Assembly (NCBI RefSeq): GCF_000425745.1
Contig: NZ_AUEA01000011.1
Span: 1 to 64,000, forward strand
Reading direction: 5' to 3'
Length of the DNA stretch: 64,000 bases
Source: Pseudomonas cremoricolorata DSM 17059 = NBRC 16634
Lineage (GTDB): Bacteria; Pseudomonadota; Gammaproteobacteria; Pseudomonadales; Pseudomonadaceae
The position numbers and the translations under genes were made by a program. The notes below the pieces were generated by a model. It had not been told where the DNA came from. It did no database searches and worked only from the letters and a program-made list of their open reading frames with translations. Shown here piece by piece: positions 8,562 to 17,565 of the stretch; the first letter of the stretch is position 1, and the number at the start of each line of letters is the position of its first letter.

Positions 8562-8828
8562 TCAGCTCTCGGGCGTTGCCGGATTGATCCGCGCATCCAG
8601 TTCGGCGACCTGCTGCTCCAGTGCTTCGAGGCGGGCGCGGGTGCGTGCGAGCACCACCATCTGGCTGTCGAACTCTTCGCGGCTGACCAGATCGAGCTTG
8701 CTGAACGCACCCTGCATCAGCGTTCGGAACTGGCTTTCGATTTCGCCACGAGGCAGTGAGCTGTCGTTGCTGAACAGGCGCGACGCCTGATCGCTCAGGG
8801 CATCGAGGAAGGCTTTGGGCGCGAGCAT
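8562..8828 (-). CDS. ubiK: UbiK family accessory factor (BMFP/YqiC)
   Basis: An 88-residue protein of the membrane-fusogenic BMFP/UbiK family. UbiK supports aerobic ubiquinone biosynthesis by assisting the Ubi metabolon and forms trimeric coiled coils. The N-terminal FLDALSDQASRLF amphipathic helix is typical, and the C-terminal half (about 50-80) is a heptad-rich coiled coil. The ATG at 8828 gives the usual length; the frame is open further upstream, but that part is arginine-rich and unlike the family. It is divergent from glnK, and its upstream DNA carries the NtrC-like sites. Confidence 0.88.
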   Translation of the reverse strand: MLAPKAFLDALSDQASRLFSNDSSLPRGEIESQFRTLMQGAFSKLDLVSREEFDSQMVVLARTRARLEALEQQVAELDARINPATPES

Positions 8829-8893
8829 GATGGGCTGTCCGTCCAGTGATTGAGGGTCGGCGAGTGTAGCACGGGGGGCACAGGCGCCAGCGC

Positions 8894-8910
8894 TGCACGT
8901 TTTTTGCGCA
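8894..8910 (+). promoter_or_regulatory. NtrC-like binding site 1
   Basis: TGCAC-N7-GCGCA, 17 bp, against the enteric NtrC consensus TGCAC-N7-GTGCA: nine of ten conserved bases match. It lies about 125 bp upstream of the glnK sigma-54 promoter, in the enhancer range. Confidence 0.55.
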
Positions 8911-8926
8911 CAGGAGCGATCGGCTG

Positions 8927-8943
8927 TGCACTGAAAGTGTGCG
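8927..8943 (+). promoter_or_regulatory. NtrC-like binding site 2
   Basis: TGCAC-N7-GTGCG, 17 bp, nine of ten conserved NtrC consensus bases. Its centre is 33 bp from site 1, about three helical turns, so both sites face the same side of the DNA, as expected for cooperative NtrC binding. Confidence 0.6.
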
Positions 8944-9017
8944 CAGGCACGGTGATGGCACCCAGCCAAGTATCCCCGTGCGCCGCCAGGGCCTCTGCCG
9001 CCTGGGCTCGCGGGAGT

Positions 9018-9033
9018 TGGCAAGGAATCTGCT
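9018..9033 (+). promoter_or_regulatory. Sigma-54 promoter of glnK-amtB
   Basis: TGGCAAGGAATCTGCT has the -24 GG (9019-9020) and -12 GC (9031-9032) at the required 10-base separation. The start of transcription would be near 9044, giving a leader of about 160 bases. glnK-amtB is NtrC/RpoN-controlled in many proteobacteria, which agrees with the two upstream NtrC-like sites. Confidence 0.75.
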
Positions 9034-9118
9034 AAGACTCTTGCAAGCCATGCACTGAGGCGGTCCGTTGCGGCCAGGCAGTGCGCAGGTCGCTAGGCAC
9101 CGGGAGGGACGGCGCTGA

Positions 9119-9544
<426 letters not shown>

Positions 9545-9590
9545 CACCGCTTAAGCCTCACCAAACCCCAACGCCCCAGGAGAAAACAAC

Positions 9591-10922
9591 ATGACTCTGC
9601 GTCAGATCGCAGGGCTCGGCGCCCTATTGCCCCTCGTAATGCCAGGCCTGGCCCTGGCGGACGAAGCTGCCCCCGTGCTCAACTCCGGCGATACCGCCTG
9701 GATGCTGACGGCCACCGCCCTGGTGCTGTTCATGACCATCCCCGGCCTGGCCCTGTTCTACGGTGGCATGGTGCGTTCCAAGAACGTGCTGTCGGTGATG
9801 ATGCAGTGCTTCGCCATCACCGGTCTGATGAGCATTCTGTGGATGGTCTACGGCTACAGCCTGGCGTTCGACACGACCGGCATGGAGCAAGGTGTAACCA
9901 ACCTGCATTCCTTCGTTGGCGGCCTCTCCAAGGCGTTCCTCAGCGGCGTCACGCCGGCCAGCCTGACCTCGGCCACGGCGCTGTTCCCTGAGGCGGTGTT
10001 CATCACCTTCCAGATGACCTTCGCCATCATCACCCCGGCGCTGATCGTCGGTGCCTTCGCCGAGCGCATGAAGTTCTCTGCCATGCTGATCTTCATGGCG
10101 ATCTGGTTCACCCTGGTGTACGCGCCAATCGCGCACATGGTGTGGAGCGGTGACGGTGCGCTGATGTGGGACTGGGGCGTGCTGGACTTCGCCGGTGGCA
10201 CCGTGGTGCACATCAACGCCGGTATCGCCGGGTTGGTCTGCTGCCTGGTGCTGGGCAAGCGCAAAGGGTATCCAACCACGCCAATGGCACCGCACAACCT
10301 GGGCTACACGCTGATCGGTGCAGCGATGCTGTGGATCGGCTGGTTCGGCTTCAACGCAGGTTCCGCTGCCGCTGCCAATGGCACCGCAGGCATGGCCATG
10401 CTGGTCACGCAGATCGCTACCGCTGCTGCGGCCCTGGGCTGGATGTTCGCCGAGTGGATCGGCCACGGTAAGCCAAGCGCTCTGGGTATCGCCTCGGGTG
10501 TGGTCGCCGGCCTGGTGGCGATCACACCGGCAGCCGGCACTGTGGGCCCGATGGGCGCACTGGTGATCGGCCTGGCCTCTGGTGTGATCTGCTACTTCTG
10601 CGCCACCAGCCTCAAGCGCAAGCTTGGCTATGACGACTCGCTCGATGCCTTCGGCGTGCACGGTATCGGCGGTATCGTCGGCGCCATGCTCACGGGTGTG
10701 TTCGCCGCACCGGCAATGGGCGGTTTCGGCGAAGTCACCGACATCGGCATGCAGGTCTGGGTGCAGGCCAAGGGCGTGATCTTCACCGTGGTCTACACCG
10801 CCATCGTCACTTACGTGATTCTCAAGGTGCTGGACATGATCATGGGCCTGCGGGTCAACGAAGAAGAAGAGGCGGTCGGTCTCGACCTGGCTCAACACAA
10901 CGAGCGCGGCTACAACCTGTAA
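9591..10922 (+). CDS. amtB: Ammonium transporter AmtB
   Basis: A 443-residue Amt/Rh family channel of the inner membrane, with a cleavable-looking signal peptide (cut near ALA-DEA, residue 23) and 11 transmembrane segments. The pore histidine pair is H207 (GTVVHINAG) and H357 (FGVHGIGG), equivalent to E. coli H168 and H318. The cytoplasmic C-terminus is where GlnK docks. AGGAGAA precedes the ATG, and a strong terminator follows. Confidence 0.97.
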   Translation: MTLRQIAGLGALLPLVMPGLALADEAAPVLNSGDTAWMLTATALVLFMTIPGLALFYGGMVRSKNVLSVMMQCFAITGLMSILWMVYGYSLAFDTTGMEQGVTNLHSFVGGLSKAFLSGVTPASLTSATALFPEAVFITFQMTFAIITPALIVGAFAERMKFSAMLIFMAIWFTLVYAPIAHMVWSGDGALMWDWGVLDFAGGTVVHINAGIAGLVCCLVLGKRKGYPTTPMAPHNLGYTLIGAAMLWIGWFGFNAGSAAAANGTAGMAMLVTQIATAAAALGWMFAEWIGHGKPSALGIASGVVAGLVAITPAAGTVGPMGALVIGLASGVICYFCATSLKRKLGYDDSLDAFGVHGIGGIVGAMLTGVFAAPAMGGFGEVTDIGMQVWVQAKGVIFTVVYTAIVTYVILKVLDMIMGLRVNEEEEAVGLDLAQHNERGYNL

Positions 10923-10942
10923 CTGCGCCACACTAAAAAATC

Positions 10943-10967
10943 TGCCCGGCTTGCCGGGCATTTTTTT
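10943..10967 (+). terminator. amtB terminator
   Basis: An 8-bp stem TGCCCGGC/GCCGGGCA with a very short loop, followed by seven Ts. Confidence 0.92.
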
Positions 10968-11314
10968 GTCCGAAGCACGCTGTTTCATGACTCTCGAAAG
11001 CTTTACTCGACACGTTCGCGCGCAGGTGCAAAAACTTACAGGTTGTCGGGCAACAAGGGTGCTTTGCTTTTTCCACGGGCGCGCTAGAATGCGCGCCGAA
11101 GCGCGTTTCGCCTCACCCGTGCAGTGGCTGGTCCTGTGCATGGCTTGGCGCTGCAGTAACAGGTCAGCGCCGCGAGCGGCAGTTGTCCGTGGCCCGACTT
11201 GTGGTCATCCACCACGCCATACGCCTTGGAATTTTTTCTGTTGAACGCCTGTCTACGGCGTCAACGGGCTACAAAACTAACTAAATCTGCTTTACGCAAG
11301 TCATGAGGTAGAAC
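10968..11314. other. Upstream region and long leader of sutA
   Basis: About 350 bp with no supported gene. It holds the candidate sutA promoter at 11064-11090 and, if that is right, a leader of about 220 bases. Open frames here do not look like protein. Confidence 0.5.
11064..11090 (+). promoter_or_regulatory. Possible sigma-70 promoter of sutA
   Basis: TTGCTT (11064-11069) and TAGAAT (11085-11090) with a 15-bp spacer, slightly short. It is the best -10-like match in the region, but not certain. Confidence 0.3.
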
Positions 11315-11638
11315 ATGAGCGACGACGATCTGGAAAATGACGAACTCGAAGTAGGCGACGACGAAGAGGGTGACGAGGCCCTTGAAACCGCCGCTGATGA
11401 CGGTGCCGAAGACGCGGGCGAAGATGAAAGCCCGGCACCTGCTGCAAAGGGCAAGGCCAAGGCCGTTTCCGTAGAGGAAATGCCTAGCATGGAAGCCAAG
11501 CAGAAAGAGCGCGATGCCCTCGCCAGGGCCATGGAAGAGTTCCTCTCCCGTGGCGGCAAGGTTCAGGAAGTCGAGGCCAATGTGGTCGCTGACCCGCCCA
11601 AGAAGCCTGACAACAAGTACGGCAGCCGTCCTATCTGA
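11315..11638 (+). CDS. sutA: RNA polymerase-associated regulator SutA
   Basis: A 107-residue protein with a long acidic, disordered N-terminus (about 1-45, mostly D and E) and a conserved helical part (about 55-90, KQKERDALARAMEEFLSRGG) ending in KKPDNKYGSRPI, which is the SutA signature in Pseudomonas. P. aeruginosa SutA binds RNA polymerase and stimulates transcription, including of rRNA, during slow growth. It stands alone between two terminators. The ATG at 11315 gives the family length. Confidence 0.9.
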   Translation: MSDDDLENDELEVGDDEEGDEALETAADDGAEDAGEDESPAPAAKGKAKAVSVEEMPSMEAKQKERDALARAMEEFLSRGGKVQEVEANVVADPPKKPDNKYGSRPI

Positions 11639-11650
11639 ACGGCTCGCTGC

Positions 11651-11682
11651 AAAAAGAGCCCGCCGTCGCTGCGGGCTTTTTT
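11651..11682 (+). terminator. sutA terminator, probably bidirectional
   Basis: AGCCCGC/GCGGGCT stem (11657-11663 with 11671-11677) flanked by an A-run and a T-run. It sits between the convergent sutA and HAD hydrolase genes and can serve both. Confidence 0.85.
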
Positions 11683-11689
11683 GTGTCTG

Positions 11690-12385
11690 TCAGCCCCAGC
11701 GCGCCAGCACCTGCGGCAATTGTGCCAGGCGCTGGATCTGCGCATCCGGGCAGCCCTCACCGGTCCAGGGTTTTTCCTGGGGGTTGAACCACACCGCCTT
11801 GAGCCCCGCGCGCTGGGCGCCGGCAATATCGTCGCCAGGGTGGTCGCCCACGTGCACCGCCAGATCAGCCGTGACTTGCCCGCGACGCAGCGCTTCGAGG
11901 AACGGTGCCGGGTCTGGCTTGCCGATGCCCAGGTCTTCGGCGCACAGCGCGAAGTGGAAATAGTCTGCAAGGCCCAGGCGGCTGACATCGGCATTGCCGT
12001 TGGTGACCACGCCCAGGGTGTAGCGCTGGCGCAGGGCTTCGAGCGTCGGTTGCACTTCAGGGAAGATGTCGATCTGGTGGCGCGCATGGAGGAATACTTC
12101 AAAGCCCTCATCGGCCAACTCGCGAGCCGCCTGTTCGCTGTAGCCCACCTCTTGCAAGGCATGGAACAGCACCTGCCGGCGCAACGCGCTGATGCGATGC
12201 TTGAGGCCGGGCTCGGCCTGCACCAGCCGGGCGCGCACGCCCTGCAGGTGCTCGAGCGGCAGTTCGGCGAGTTTGGGCGTGTTGGCCTGCAACCAGTCGC
12301 GCAGGACGACCTCGGCGGTGGCGATCACCGGCGCGGTGTCCCACAAGGTGTCATCGAGGTCGAAAGTGATCAGCTGAATGCTCAT
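11690..12385 (-). CDS. HAD family hydrolase (YigB-like)
   Basis: A 231-residue HAD superfamily phosphatase. Motif I is FDLDDT with nucleophile D9 and acid/base D11; motif II VVTNG is near residue 125; motif III/IV is K of GKPDP with GDHPGDD. In E. coli the gene after xerC is yigB, a phosphatase of the flavin pathway intermediate; position and sequence suggest the same here, but substrate cannot be read from sequence. Its ATG overlaps the xerC stop by 4 bases, so it is the last gene of the lptM-lysA-dapF operon. Confidence 0.85.
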   Translation of the reverse strand: MSIQLITFDLDDTLWDTAPVIATAEVVLRDWLQANTPKLAELPLEHLQGVRARLVQAEPGLKHRISALRRQVLFHALQEVGYSEQAARELADEGFEVFLHARHQIDIFPEVQPTLEALRQRYTLGVVTNGNADVSRLGLADYFHFALCAEDLGIGKPDPAPFLEALRRGQVTADLAVHVGDHPGDDIAGAQRAGLKAVWFNPQEKPWTGEGCPDAQIQRLAQLPQVLARWG

Positions 12386-13281
12386 GAGTCTGTGCCTTTG
12401 CTGCGTTTGGCCCGGGGATGGGCGCTGTCGTACACCGAAGCCAGGTGCTGGAAATCCAGGTGGGTGTAGATCTGCGTGGTGCCGATGTCGGCATGGCCGA
12501 GCATTTCCTGCACGGCGCGCAGGTCCTGGGACGATTCGAGTACATGGCTGGCGAAGGAGTGTCGCAACATGTGCGGGTGCAGATGCTGGCCCAGTTCACG
12601 TTGACCGGCCAGTTTCAGCCGCTGCTGGATGGCCCGGGGGCCGAGGCGGATGCCCTGACGACTGATGAACAGCGCATCATCGCTCGGTGCGCCCAGTCCG
12701 CGCTGCTGCAGCCAGGCCTGCAGCGCCTCGCGCGCCTTGCGCCCGACCGGCAGGATGCGCGTTTTGTTGCCTTTGCCGAGCACCTGCACCAAACCTGCGC
12801 CGAGGTCGAGATGGGCGCGGTCGAGGTTGACCAGCTCAGACAAGCGCAGCCCCGAGGAATAGAACAGCTCGAGGATGGCGTGATCGCGGCGGGCGATGAA
12901 GGTGTCGTCGACACCGCCATCGAGCAGTTGCAGCGCGCGGTCGGTGTCGAGGGTCTTCGGCAGGCGCCGTTCGCCCTTGGGCGGGGCCAGTCCGGCGGCC
13001 GGGTCGTGCTGGCACAGACCTTCGCGGTTGAGATAGCGGTACAGGCCGCGCACCGCCGACAGCAGTCGCGCCAGGCTGGTGGAAGACTGGCCGTCGTGGT
13101 GCAGGCGGGCGACCATCTGGCGCAGGTGCTGGATGTGCAGGTCGGCCCAGGAGTTCAGGCCCTGCCGGGCGCAGAAGTCGACGACCTTGTTCAGATCGCG
13201 GCGATAGGCCTGCTGCGTATGAATCGACACCTGGCGCTCATTGCGCAAGTGCGCGCAATAAGCTTCCAGCTGTGGGTTCAT
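12382..13281 (-). CDS. xerC: Tyrosine recombinase XerC
   Basis: A 299-residue site-specific recombinase which, with XerD, resolves chromosome dimers at dif next to FtsK. All six catalytic residues are visible: R146, K170, H237, R240, H263 and the nucleophile Y272. The N-terminal SAM-like core-binding domain spans about 1-90. It follows the DUF484 gene with a 1-base start/stop overlap and overlaps the HAD gene downstream by 4 bases. This is the housekeeping recombinase, not an integrase. Confidence 0.97.
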   Translation of the reverse strand: MNPQLEAYCAHLRNERQVSIHTQQAYRRDLNKVVDFCARQGLNSWADLHIQHLRQMVARLHHDGQSSTSLARLLSAVRGLYRYLNREGLCQHDPAAGLAPPKGERRLPKTLDTDRALQLLDGGVDDTFIARRDHAILELFYSSGLRLSELVNLDRAHLDLGAGLVQVLGKGNKTRILPVGRKAREALQAWLQQRGLGAPSDDALFISRQGIRLGPRAIQQRLKLAGQRELGQHLHPHMLRHSFASHVLESSQDLRAVQEMLGHADIGTTQIYTHLDFQHLASVYDSAHPRAKRSKGTDS

Positions 13282-13982
13282 CAGCGCACCGAACGCAAGG
13301 TTTGGGTGAAGCGCGGGATCATCCGGCCCAGCACTTGCGCGATGTGGCTGAGAAACAGCGAACCGACGTTGCTCTTGTAGTGCTGCGGGTCATGGCTGCC
13401 GACCGCAAGCACGCCATGCAGGCCTTGATATTCGAGGGTGGCGACGGCGCTGGAGGCGACATCCTTGCGCTGCGCTTCGCCGAACAGGAAGGCCAGCTCA
13501 TGTTCGCGCAGACTGCCGCTGACCACCTTGCCGCTGCCAATCAGCGCGCCGATGGCCACCTGGGCCTCGCTGCTGGACACCCAGCGCCCGACCGGCGTGG
13601 CGTTGTCGCTGAACAGAATCAAGCTGACGAAGGGCACCTGGAAGTCCTGGCGCAGGCTGTCTTCCACGGCCATTACCACTTCTTCCAGGCTGCTGGCGTC
13701 GAGCAGGTCGAGGATCAACCTGCGCGACTTCTCGAACAGCCGGTCGTTGTCACGGGCGACGTCCATCAATTGCGAGAGGCGATGGCGCATTTCGATGTTG
13801 CGGTCGCGCAACAGCTTGAGCTGGCGCTCGACCAGCGACACGCTGTCGCCACGCTGGTGAGGGATCTGCTGTTCGAGCAGCAGCTCGTCGTGTTCTGCGA
13901 AGAACGTTGGGTGCTGGCGCAGGTAGGCGATCACCGCTTCTGCGTCGAGGTCCGTGGTCTTCTGCTGATCGGTCATGGGCAC
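13281..13982 (-). CDS. DUF484 family protein (GAF-like)
   Basis: A 233-residue protein conserved between dapF and xerC in gammaproteobacteria (E. coli yigA is its short relative). The N-terminal 60 residues form a helical segment ([20 protein letters not shown] is typical), followed by a GAF-like domain. No catalytic residues are obvious and its role is unknown; conservation of position suggests a link to envelope or chromosome functions. Confidence 0.9.
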   Translation of the reverse strand: MPMTDQQKTTDLDAEAVIAYLRQHPTFFAEHDELLLEQQIPHQRGDSVSLVERQLKLLRDRNIEMRHRLSQLMDVARDNDRLFEKSRRLILDLLDASSLEEVVMAVEDSLRQDFQVPFVSLILFSDNATPVGRWVSSSEAQVAIGALIGSGKVVSGSLREHELAFLFGEAQRKDVASSAVATLEYQGLHGVLAVGSHDPQHYKSNVGSLFLSHIAQVLGRMIPRFTQTLRSVR

Positions 13983-13990
13983 TCACTCGA

Positions 13991-14821
13991 TTAAAGGCGA
14001 ACTTGCCCTTCGTAGACACGCACGGCTGGGCCGGTCATGCGCACGGGCATGCCCGGGCCAGACCACTCGATATGCAGGCGTCCACCGGGCAGGTCGAGGT
14101 GCACGGGGGAATCCATCCAGCCCTGGCTGATGGCCGCGACCGCCGCCGCGCAGGCACCAGTGCCGCAGGCCTGGGTTTCCCCGGCGCCGCGCTCCCACAC
14201 CCGCAGGCGCGCGTGATGGCGGTCGAGCACCTGGATGAAGCCGGCGTTGACCCGCTGTGGGAAGCGCGGATGGTGTTCGATCTTCGGCCCGAGGTCGTGG
14301 ACCGGGGCGCTGGTGACGTCCTCCACGCGCAGCACGGCGTGGGGATTACCCATCGACACGGCGGCAATCGGGTACGCCTGACCGTCGACCTCAAGGGCAT
14401 AGCTCAACGCCTGGGCGTCGGCGACGAAGGGAATGTCGGCCGGAACCAGGCGCGGCGGCCCCATGTCGACGCATACCTGACCGTCGCTCTGCACGTCCAG
14501 CTCGATGATGCCGCCCTTGGTTTCCACGCGAATCAGCTTCTTCGCGGTCAGGCGTTTGTCGAGCACGAAGCGGGCGAAGCAGCGCGCGCCATTGCCGCAC
14601 TGCTCGACTTCGGAGCCGTCGGCGTTGAAGATCCGGTAGCGAAAATCCACATCCGGGTTGCTCGGCGCCTCGACGATCAGCAGTTGGTCGAAGCCCACGC
14701 CGGTGTTGCGGTCACCCCATTGCCGAGCATGCTTGGGCTGGATGTGGGCGTGCTGGCTGACCAGGTCGAGAACCATGAAGTCGTTGCCCAAGCCATGCAT
14801 TTTGGTGAAGCGCAGCAGCAT
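13991..14821 (-). CDS. dapF: Diaminopimelate epimerase
   Basis: A 276-residue PLP-independent epimerase that converts LL- to meso-diaminopimelate for peptidoglycan and lysine. The catalytic cysteine pair is C75 (EQCGNGAR) and C219 (QACGTGA). The length matches the family. It starts 3 bases after the lysA stop in the same operon, so translation is probably coupled, and DUF484 begins 8 bases after it. Confidence 0.97.
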   Translation of the reverse strand: MLLRFTKMHGLGNDFMVLDLVSQHAHIQPKHARQWGDRNTGVGFDQLLIVEAPSNPDVDFRYRIFNADGSEVEQCGNGARCFARFVLDKRLTAKKLIRVETKGGIIELDVQSDGQVCVDMGPPRLVPADIPFVADAQALSYALEVDGQAYPIAAVSMGNPHAVLRVEDVTSAPVHDLGPKIEHHPRFPQRVNAGFIQVLDRHHARLRVWERGAGETQACGTGACAAAVAAISQGWMDSPVHLDLPGGRLHIEWSGPGMPVRMTGPAVRVYEGQVRL

Positions 14822-14824
14822 GGG

Positions 14825-16072
14825 TCACTCCGGCAGCAGGCTTTCGCCAGCGAACAGTTCTGGGATGGTTTCCCGGCGGCGCACTTCGAATGCCTGGTCG
14901 CCATCGACCAGCACCTCGGCGCAGCGGCCGCGGGTGTTGTAGTTCGAACTCATGACGAAACCATAGGCCCCTGCCGACTCCACGGCGAGCAGGTCGCCTT
15001 CGTGCAGATCGAGCACGCGGTCCTTGGCGAGGAAGTCACCGGTTTCGCAGATCGGCCCGACCAGGTCGTAGGCCCGGCCTTCGCCGCCGCGCGGGGTGAC
15101 CGCACGCACACCCATCCAGGCCTGGTACAGCGCCGGGCGGATCAGGTCGTTCATGGCGGCGTCGATGATGGCGAAGTCTTTGTGCTCGGTGTGCTTGAGG
15201 TACTCGACGCGGGTCAGCAGTACACCGGCGTTGGCGACGATGTAGCGGCCTGGCTCGAACACCAGGGTCAGGTCACGCTGGCCAATGCGCTCGCGCACGG
15301 CGCGGATGTAGTCGGCCACCTGCGGCGGCTGCTCGTCGCGGTAGCGCACGCCGACGCCACCACCCAAGTCGATGTGGCGCAGATGGATGCCGCACTCGGC
15401 CAGACGGTCGATCAGCATCAGCAGGCGATCGAGGGCATCGAGGAACGGCTCCAGCGTGGTCAACTGCGAGCCGATGTGGCAGTCGACACCGACCACGTCC
15501 AGGTTCGGCAGTTGCGCCGCGCGCACGTACAGCGCTTCGGCATCGGCAATGGCGATGCCGAACTTGTTCTCTTTCAGACCCGTGGAAATGTACGGGTGGG
15601 TGCCAGCGTCGACATCCGGGTTGACCCGCAGCGACACCGGGGCCTGCTTGCCCAGTTCGGCTGCCACGTCCTGCAGGCGTTCCAGCTCGTCGGCCGACTC
15701 GACGTTGAAGCAATGCACGCCAACCTGCAGCGCGCGGCGCATGTCTTCGCGGGTCTTGCCTACGCCGGAGAAGACCACACGATCGGCACGCCCGCCGGCT
15801 GCCAGCACACGCTCCAGCTCACCACCGGAAACGATATCGAAGCCTGCGCCCAGTCGCGCCAGTACATTCAGCACGCCCAGGTTGGAGTTGGCCTTGACGG
15901 CAAAGCAGACCAGGTGCGAAGCGCCTTGCAGGGCATCGGTATAGCTGCGGTACTGCGCCTCGATATGGGCGCGCGAATACACGTAGGTGGGGGTGCCGAA
16001 GCGTTCGGCGATCGCCGACAGGGCCACGCCCTCCGCGAACAGTTGGCCGTCGCGGTCGTTGAAAGCGTCCAT
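14825..16072 (-). CDS. lysA: Diaminopimelate decarboxylase
   Basis: A 415-residue fold-III PLP decarboxylase that makes L-lysine from meso-diaminopimelate. The PLP lysine is K60 (FAVKANSN). HIGSQL and the C-terminal CETGD with the substrate-binding cysteine are present. It lies between lptM (10 bases upstream) and dapF, combining the last two steps of the pathway in one operon. Confidence 0.97.
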   Translation of the reverse strand: MDAFNDRDGQLFAEGVALSAIAERFGTPTYVYSRAHIEAQYRSYTDALQGASHLVCFAVKANSNLGVLNVLARLGAGFDIVSGGELERVLAAGGRADRVVFSGVGKTREDMRRALQVGVHCFNVESADELERLQDVAAELGKQAPVSLRVNPDVDAGTHPYISTGLKENKFGIAIADAEALYVRAAQLPNLDVVGVDCHIGSQLTTLEPFLDALDRLLMLIDRLAECGIHLRHIDLGGGVGVRYRDEQPPQVADYIRAVRERIGQRDLTLVFEPGRYIVANAGVLLTRVEYLKHTEHKDFAIIDAAMNDLIRPALYQAWMGVRAVTPRGGEGRAYDLVGPICETGDFLAKDRVLDLHEGDLLAVESAGAYGFVMSSNYNTRGRCAEVLVDGDQAFEVRRRETIPELFAGESLLPE

Positions 16073-16081
16073 GGGAATCCT

Positions 16082-16225
16082 TTACTGGTGGTGCTGGTGC
16101 GACGGTTGGTTGTCCTGGCCGTCTTTGCTGTCGTCTGGCAGATACAGCGGGCCTTTCTGACCGCAGGCCGAAACGAGGCAGGCAACCGCGACCAGCGCCG
16201 CGAGGGAGGAAATCAGGCGCTTCAT
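16082..16225 (-). CDS. lptM: LPS assembly lipoprotein LptM (YifL)
   Basis: A 47-residue lipoprotein. The signal peptide ends in the lipobox LVSA-C21, and GQKGPLYLP right after the cysteine is the LptM/YifL signature. LptM is known to help oxidative maturation of the LptD outer-membrane LPS translocon. The tail is His/Gln-rich (PSHQHHQ). It is the first gene of the lysA-dapF operon and divergent from cyaY. Confidence 0.92.
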   Translation of the reverse strand: MKRLISSLAALVAVACLVSACGQKGPLYLPDDSKDGQDNQPSHQHHQ

Positions 16226-16412
16226 GAGCGAAATCCTTTGAAATATGCAGTATTGCGCCCGAGTATACCGAGCGACCGGCTGATTGCCTATGTAAGCGCC
16301 AGCCGGTCTGACGGCTCGCCGCCGGTGAATCGACGCTATCCTTTGCATTCGCGGTAAAGCGCCCGTATCTTGCCCGGCTTGCCTGTACGCCGCCATTTTC
16401 GAGGTTCCCGCA

Positions 16413-16745
16413 ATGAGTTTGAGCGAAGCACGTTTCCATGATCTGGTGGACGCCACCCAGCAGGCCCTCGAAGACCTGTTCGACGAAAGCGACATGGACC
16501 TCGACATGGAAAACTCTGCCGGGGTGCTGACCGTCAAGTTCGACAATGGCAGCCAGCTGATCTTCAGCCGTCAGGAGCCTCTGCGCCAACTGTGGCTGGC
16601 CGACCGTTCGGGCGGTTTCCACTTCGACTACGACGAAGAAAGTGGCCAGTGGACCTGCGAGAAGAGCGACGAACTGCTGGGCGAGATGCTTGAGCGCATC
16701 GTCTGGGAGCGTGGCGGCGAGAAGCTGGACTTTTCCGAGATCTGA
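16413..16745 (+). CDS. cyaY: Frataxin-like protein CyaY
   Basis: A 110-residue bacterial frataxin. It modulates iron-sulfur cluster assembly by binding IscS and iron. The acidic ridge lies in helix 1 (about 17-35, [14 protein letters not shown]), and [20 protein letters not shown] is the conserved sheet region. The DUF1289 gene follows after 3 bases, so the two are cotranscribed. Confidence 0.95.
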   Translation: MSLSEARFHDLVDATQQALEDLFDESDMDLDMENSAGVLTVKFDNGSQLIFSRQEPLRQLWLADRSGGFHFDYDEESGQWTCEKSDELLGEMLERIVWERGGEKLDFSEI

Positions 16746-16748
16746 ACC

Positions 16749-16958
16749 ATGAGCAGCCCCGTTCGAGCGCCCAAGCCGCTGTACAGCAACGTCAGCCCTG
16801 CGGTGAAGTCGCCTTGCATCAATGTCTGCCGGCTGGATGAGCACAAGGTCTGCACCGGCTGCCATCGCCCGGTAGAGCACATCCGCGAATGGCGCGCCGC
16901 CGACGACCAGCGGCGGCGGGAAATCTGCCGCGAGGCCGAGGCGCGCCGCAGCCATTGA
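16749..16958 (+). CDS. DUF1289 family cysteine-motif protein
   Basis: A 69-residue protein with four cysteines, C23, C27, C35 and C38 (SPCINVC...VCTGC), followed by REW, the usual DUF1289 pattern. These are probable metal ligands (zinc or iron-sulfur). Function is unknown; being 3 bases behind cyaY hints at iron-sulfur biology. It is followed by a gap and a terminator. Confidence 0.88.
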   Translation: MSSPVRAPKPLYSNVSPAVKSPCINVCRLDEHKVCTGCHRPVEHIREWRAADDQRRREICREAEARRSH

Positions 16959-17029
16959 GCGCCGGGCTTGAGTATTTGCCCCGCTGTGATAGTGTCGGTC
17001 GCAACCTCGCCGTCAATTGGCGAACTGAC

Positions 17030-17054
17030 AAACCCCGCCCTTGGGCGGGGTTTT
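17030..17054 (+). terminator. Terminator after cyaY-DUF1289, upstream of rnk
   Basis: An 11-bp stem AAACCCCGCCC/GGGCGGGGTTT with a TT loop and T-run. It is 71 bases after the DUF1289 stop and 51 before rnk. A smaller hairpin CGCC-N7-GGCG sits just upstream (17009-17023). It probably ends the cyaY transcript, though it could attenuate rnk. Confidence 0.85.
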
Positions 17055-17105
17055 GCTTTATCTGCGCATCGATATTTCCCCTGTTCAAAGGAGCCTGACT
17101 GGATC

Positions 17106-17516
17106 ATGAGCACCAAGCCTTCACTCATCCTCACCCGACTGGACGTGCAACGTCTTGAGCAACTCATCGACGGCCTCGATGAATCCGTGCCGGGCGTACT
17201 GGCGCTGCAGGATGAGCTGGACCGCGCCGAGCAGGTAGTCGGTCATGAAGAGGTGCCTGCCGGGGTGGTGACGATGAACTCGCGCGTGCATTGCCGGGAA
17301 GAGGCCAGCGGCAAGGATTACCACCTGACCCTGGCGTACCCCAAAGATGCCGGCAAGGAACACCATGTGTCGATCCTCGCGCCGATCGGCAGCGCGCTGC
17401 TCGGGCTGTCGGTGGGCGACCAGATCGACTGGCCAGCGCCCGGCGGCAAGACCCTCAAGCTGACCTTGCTGGCCGTCGAGTACCAGCCAGAGGCGGCGGG
17501 CGACTTCGATCTCTGA
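17106..17516 (+). CDS. rnk: Nucleoside diphosphate kinase regulator Rnk
   Basis: A 136-residue Rnk family protein. It has an N-terminal helical part (about 1-50) and a GreA/GreB-like C-terminal FKBP-type fold (about 55-130). Rnk binds RNA polymerase and raises NDP kinase activity; in P. aeruginosa it was found as an AlgQ (AlgR2) substitute, and algQ is also in this window. The ATG at 17106 follows AAAGGAGC by 8 bases and gives the family length. Confidence 0.92.
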   Translation: MSTKPSLILTRLDVQRLEQLIDGLDESVPGVLALQDELDRAEQVVGHEEVPAGVVTMNSRVHCREEASGKDYHLTLAYPKDAGKEHHVSILAPIGSALLGLSVGDQIDWPAPGGKTLKLTLLAVEYQPEAAGDFDL

Positions 17517-17525
17517 AGCCGCCCA

Positions 17526-17558
17526 GGCATCAGCCCGCTGAGCGCGCGCGCTGATGCC
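17526..17558. terminator. Possible bidirectional hairpin between rnk and the PI-PLC gene
   Basis: A perfect 9-bp stem GGCATCAGC/GCTGATGCC with a 15-base loop lies between the two convergent stop codons. There is no T-run on either side, so termination would be weak or Rho-dependent. Confidence 0.4.
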
Positions 17559-17565
17559 CTGCGCT

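Noticed and set aside
9624..11141. 505-codon open frame opposite amtB
   Set aside because: Antisense to amtB; composition (H, Q, D, R-rich) is typical of a shadow frame in high-GC DNA.
12382..13281. Tyrosine recombinase as a sign of a mobile element
   Set aside because: Context (dapF-DUF484-xerC) and length identify housekeeping XerC.
13907..16357. 816-codon open frame opposite dapF and lysA
   Set aside because: Crosses two clearly real genes on the other strand and their boundaries; no recognisable domain.
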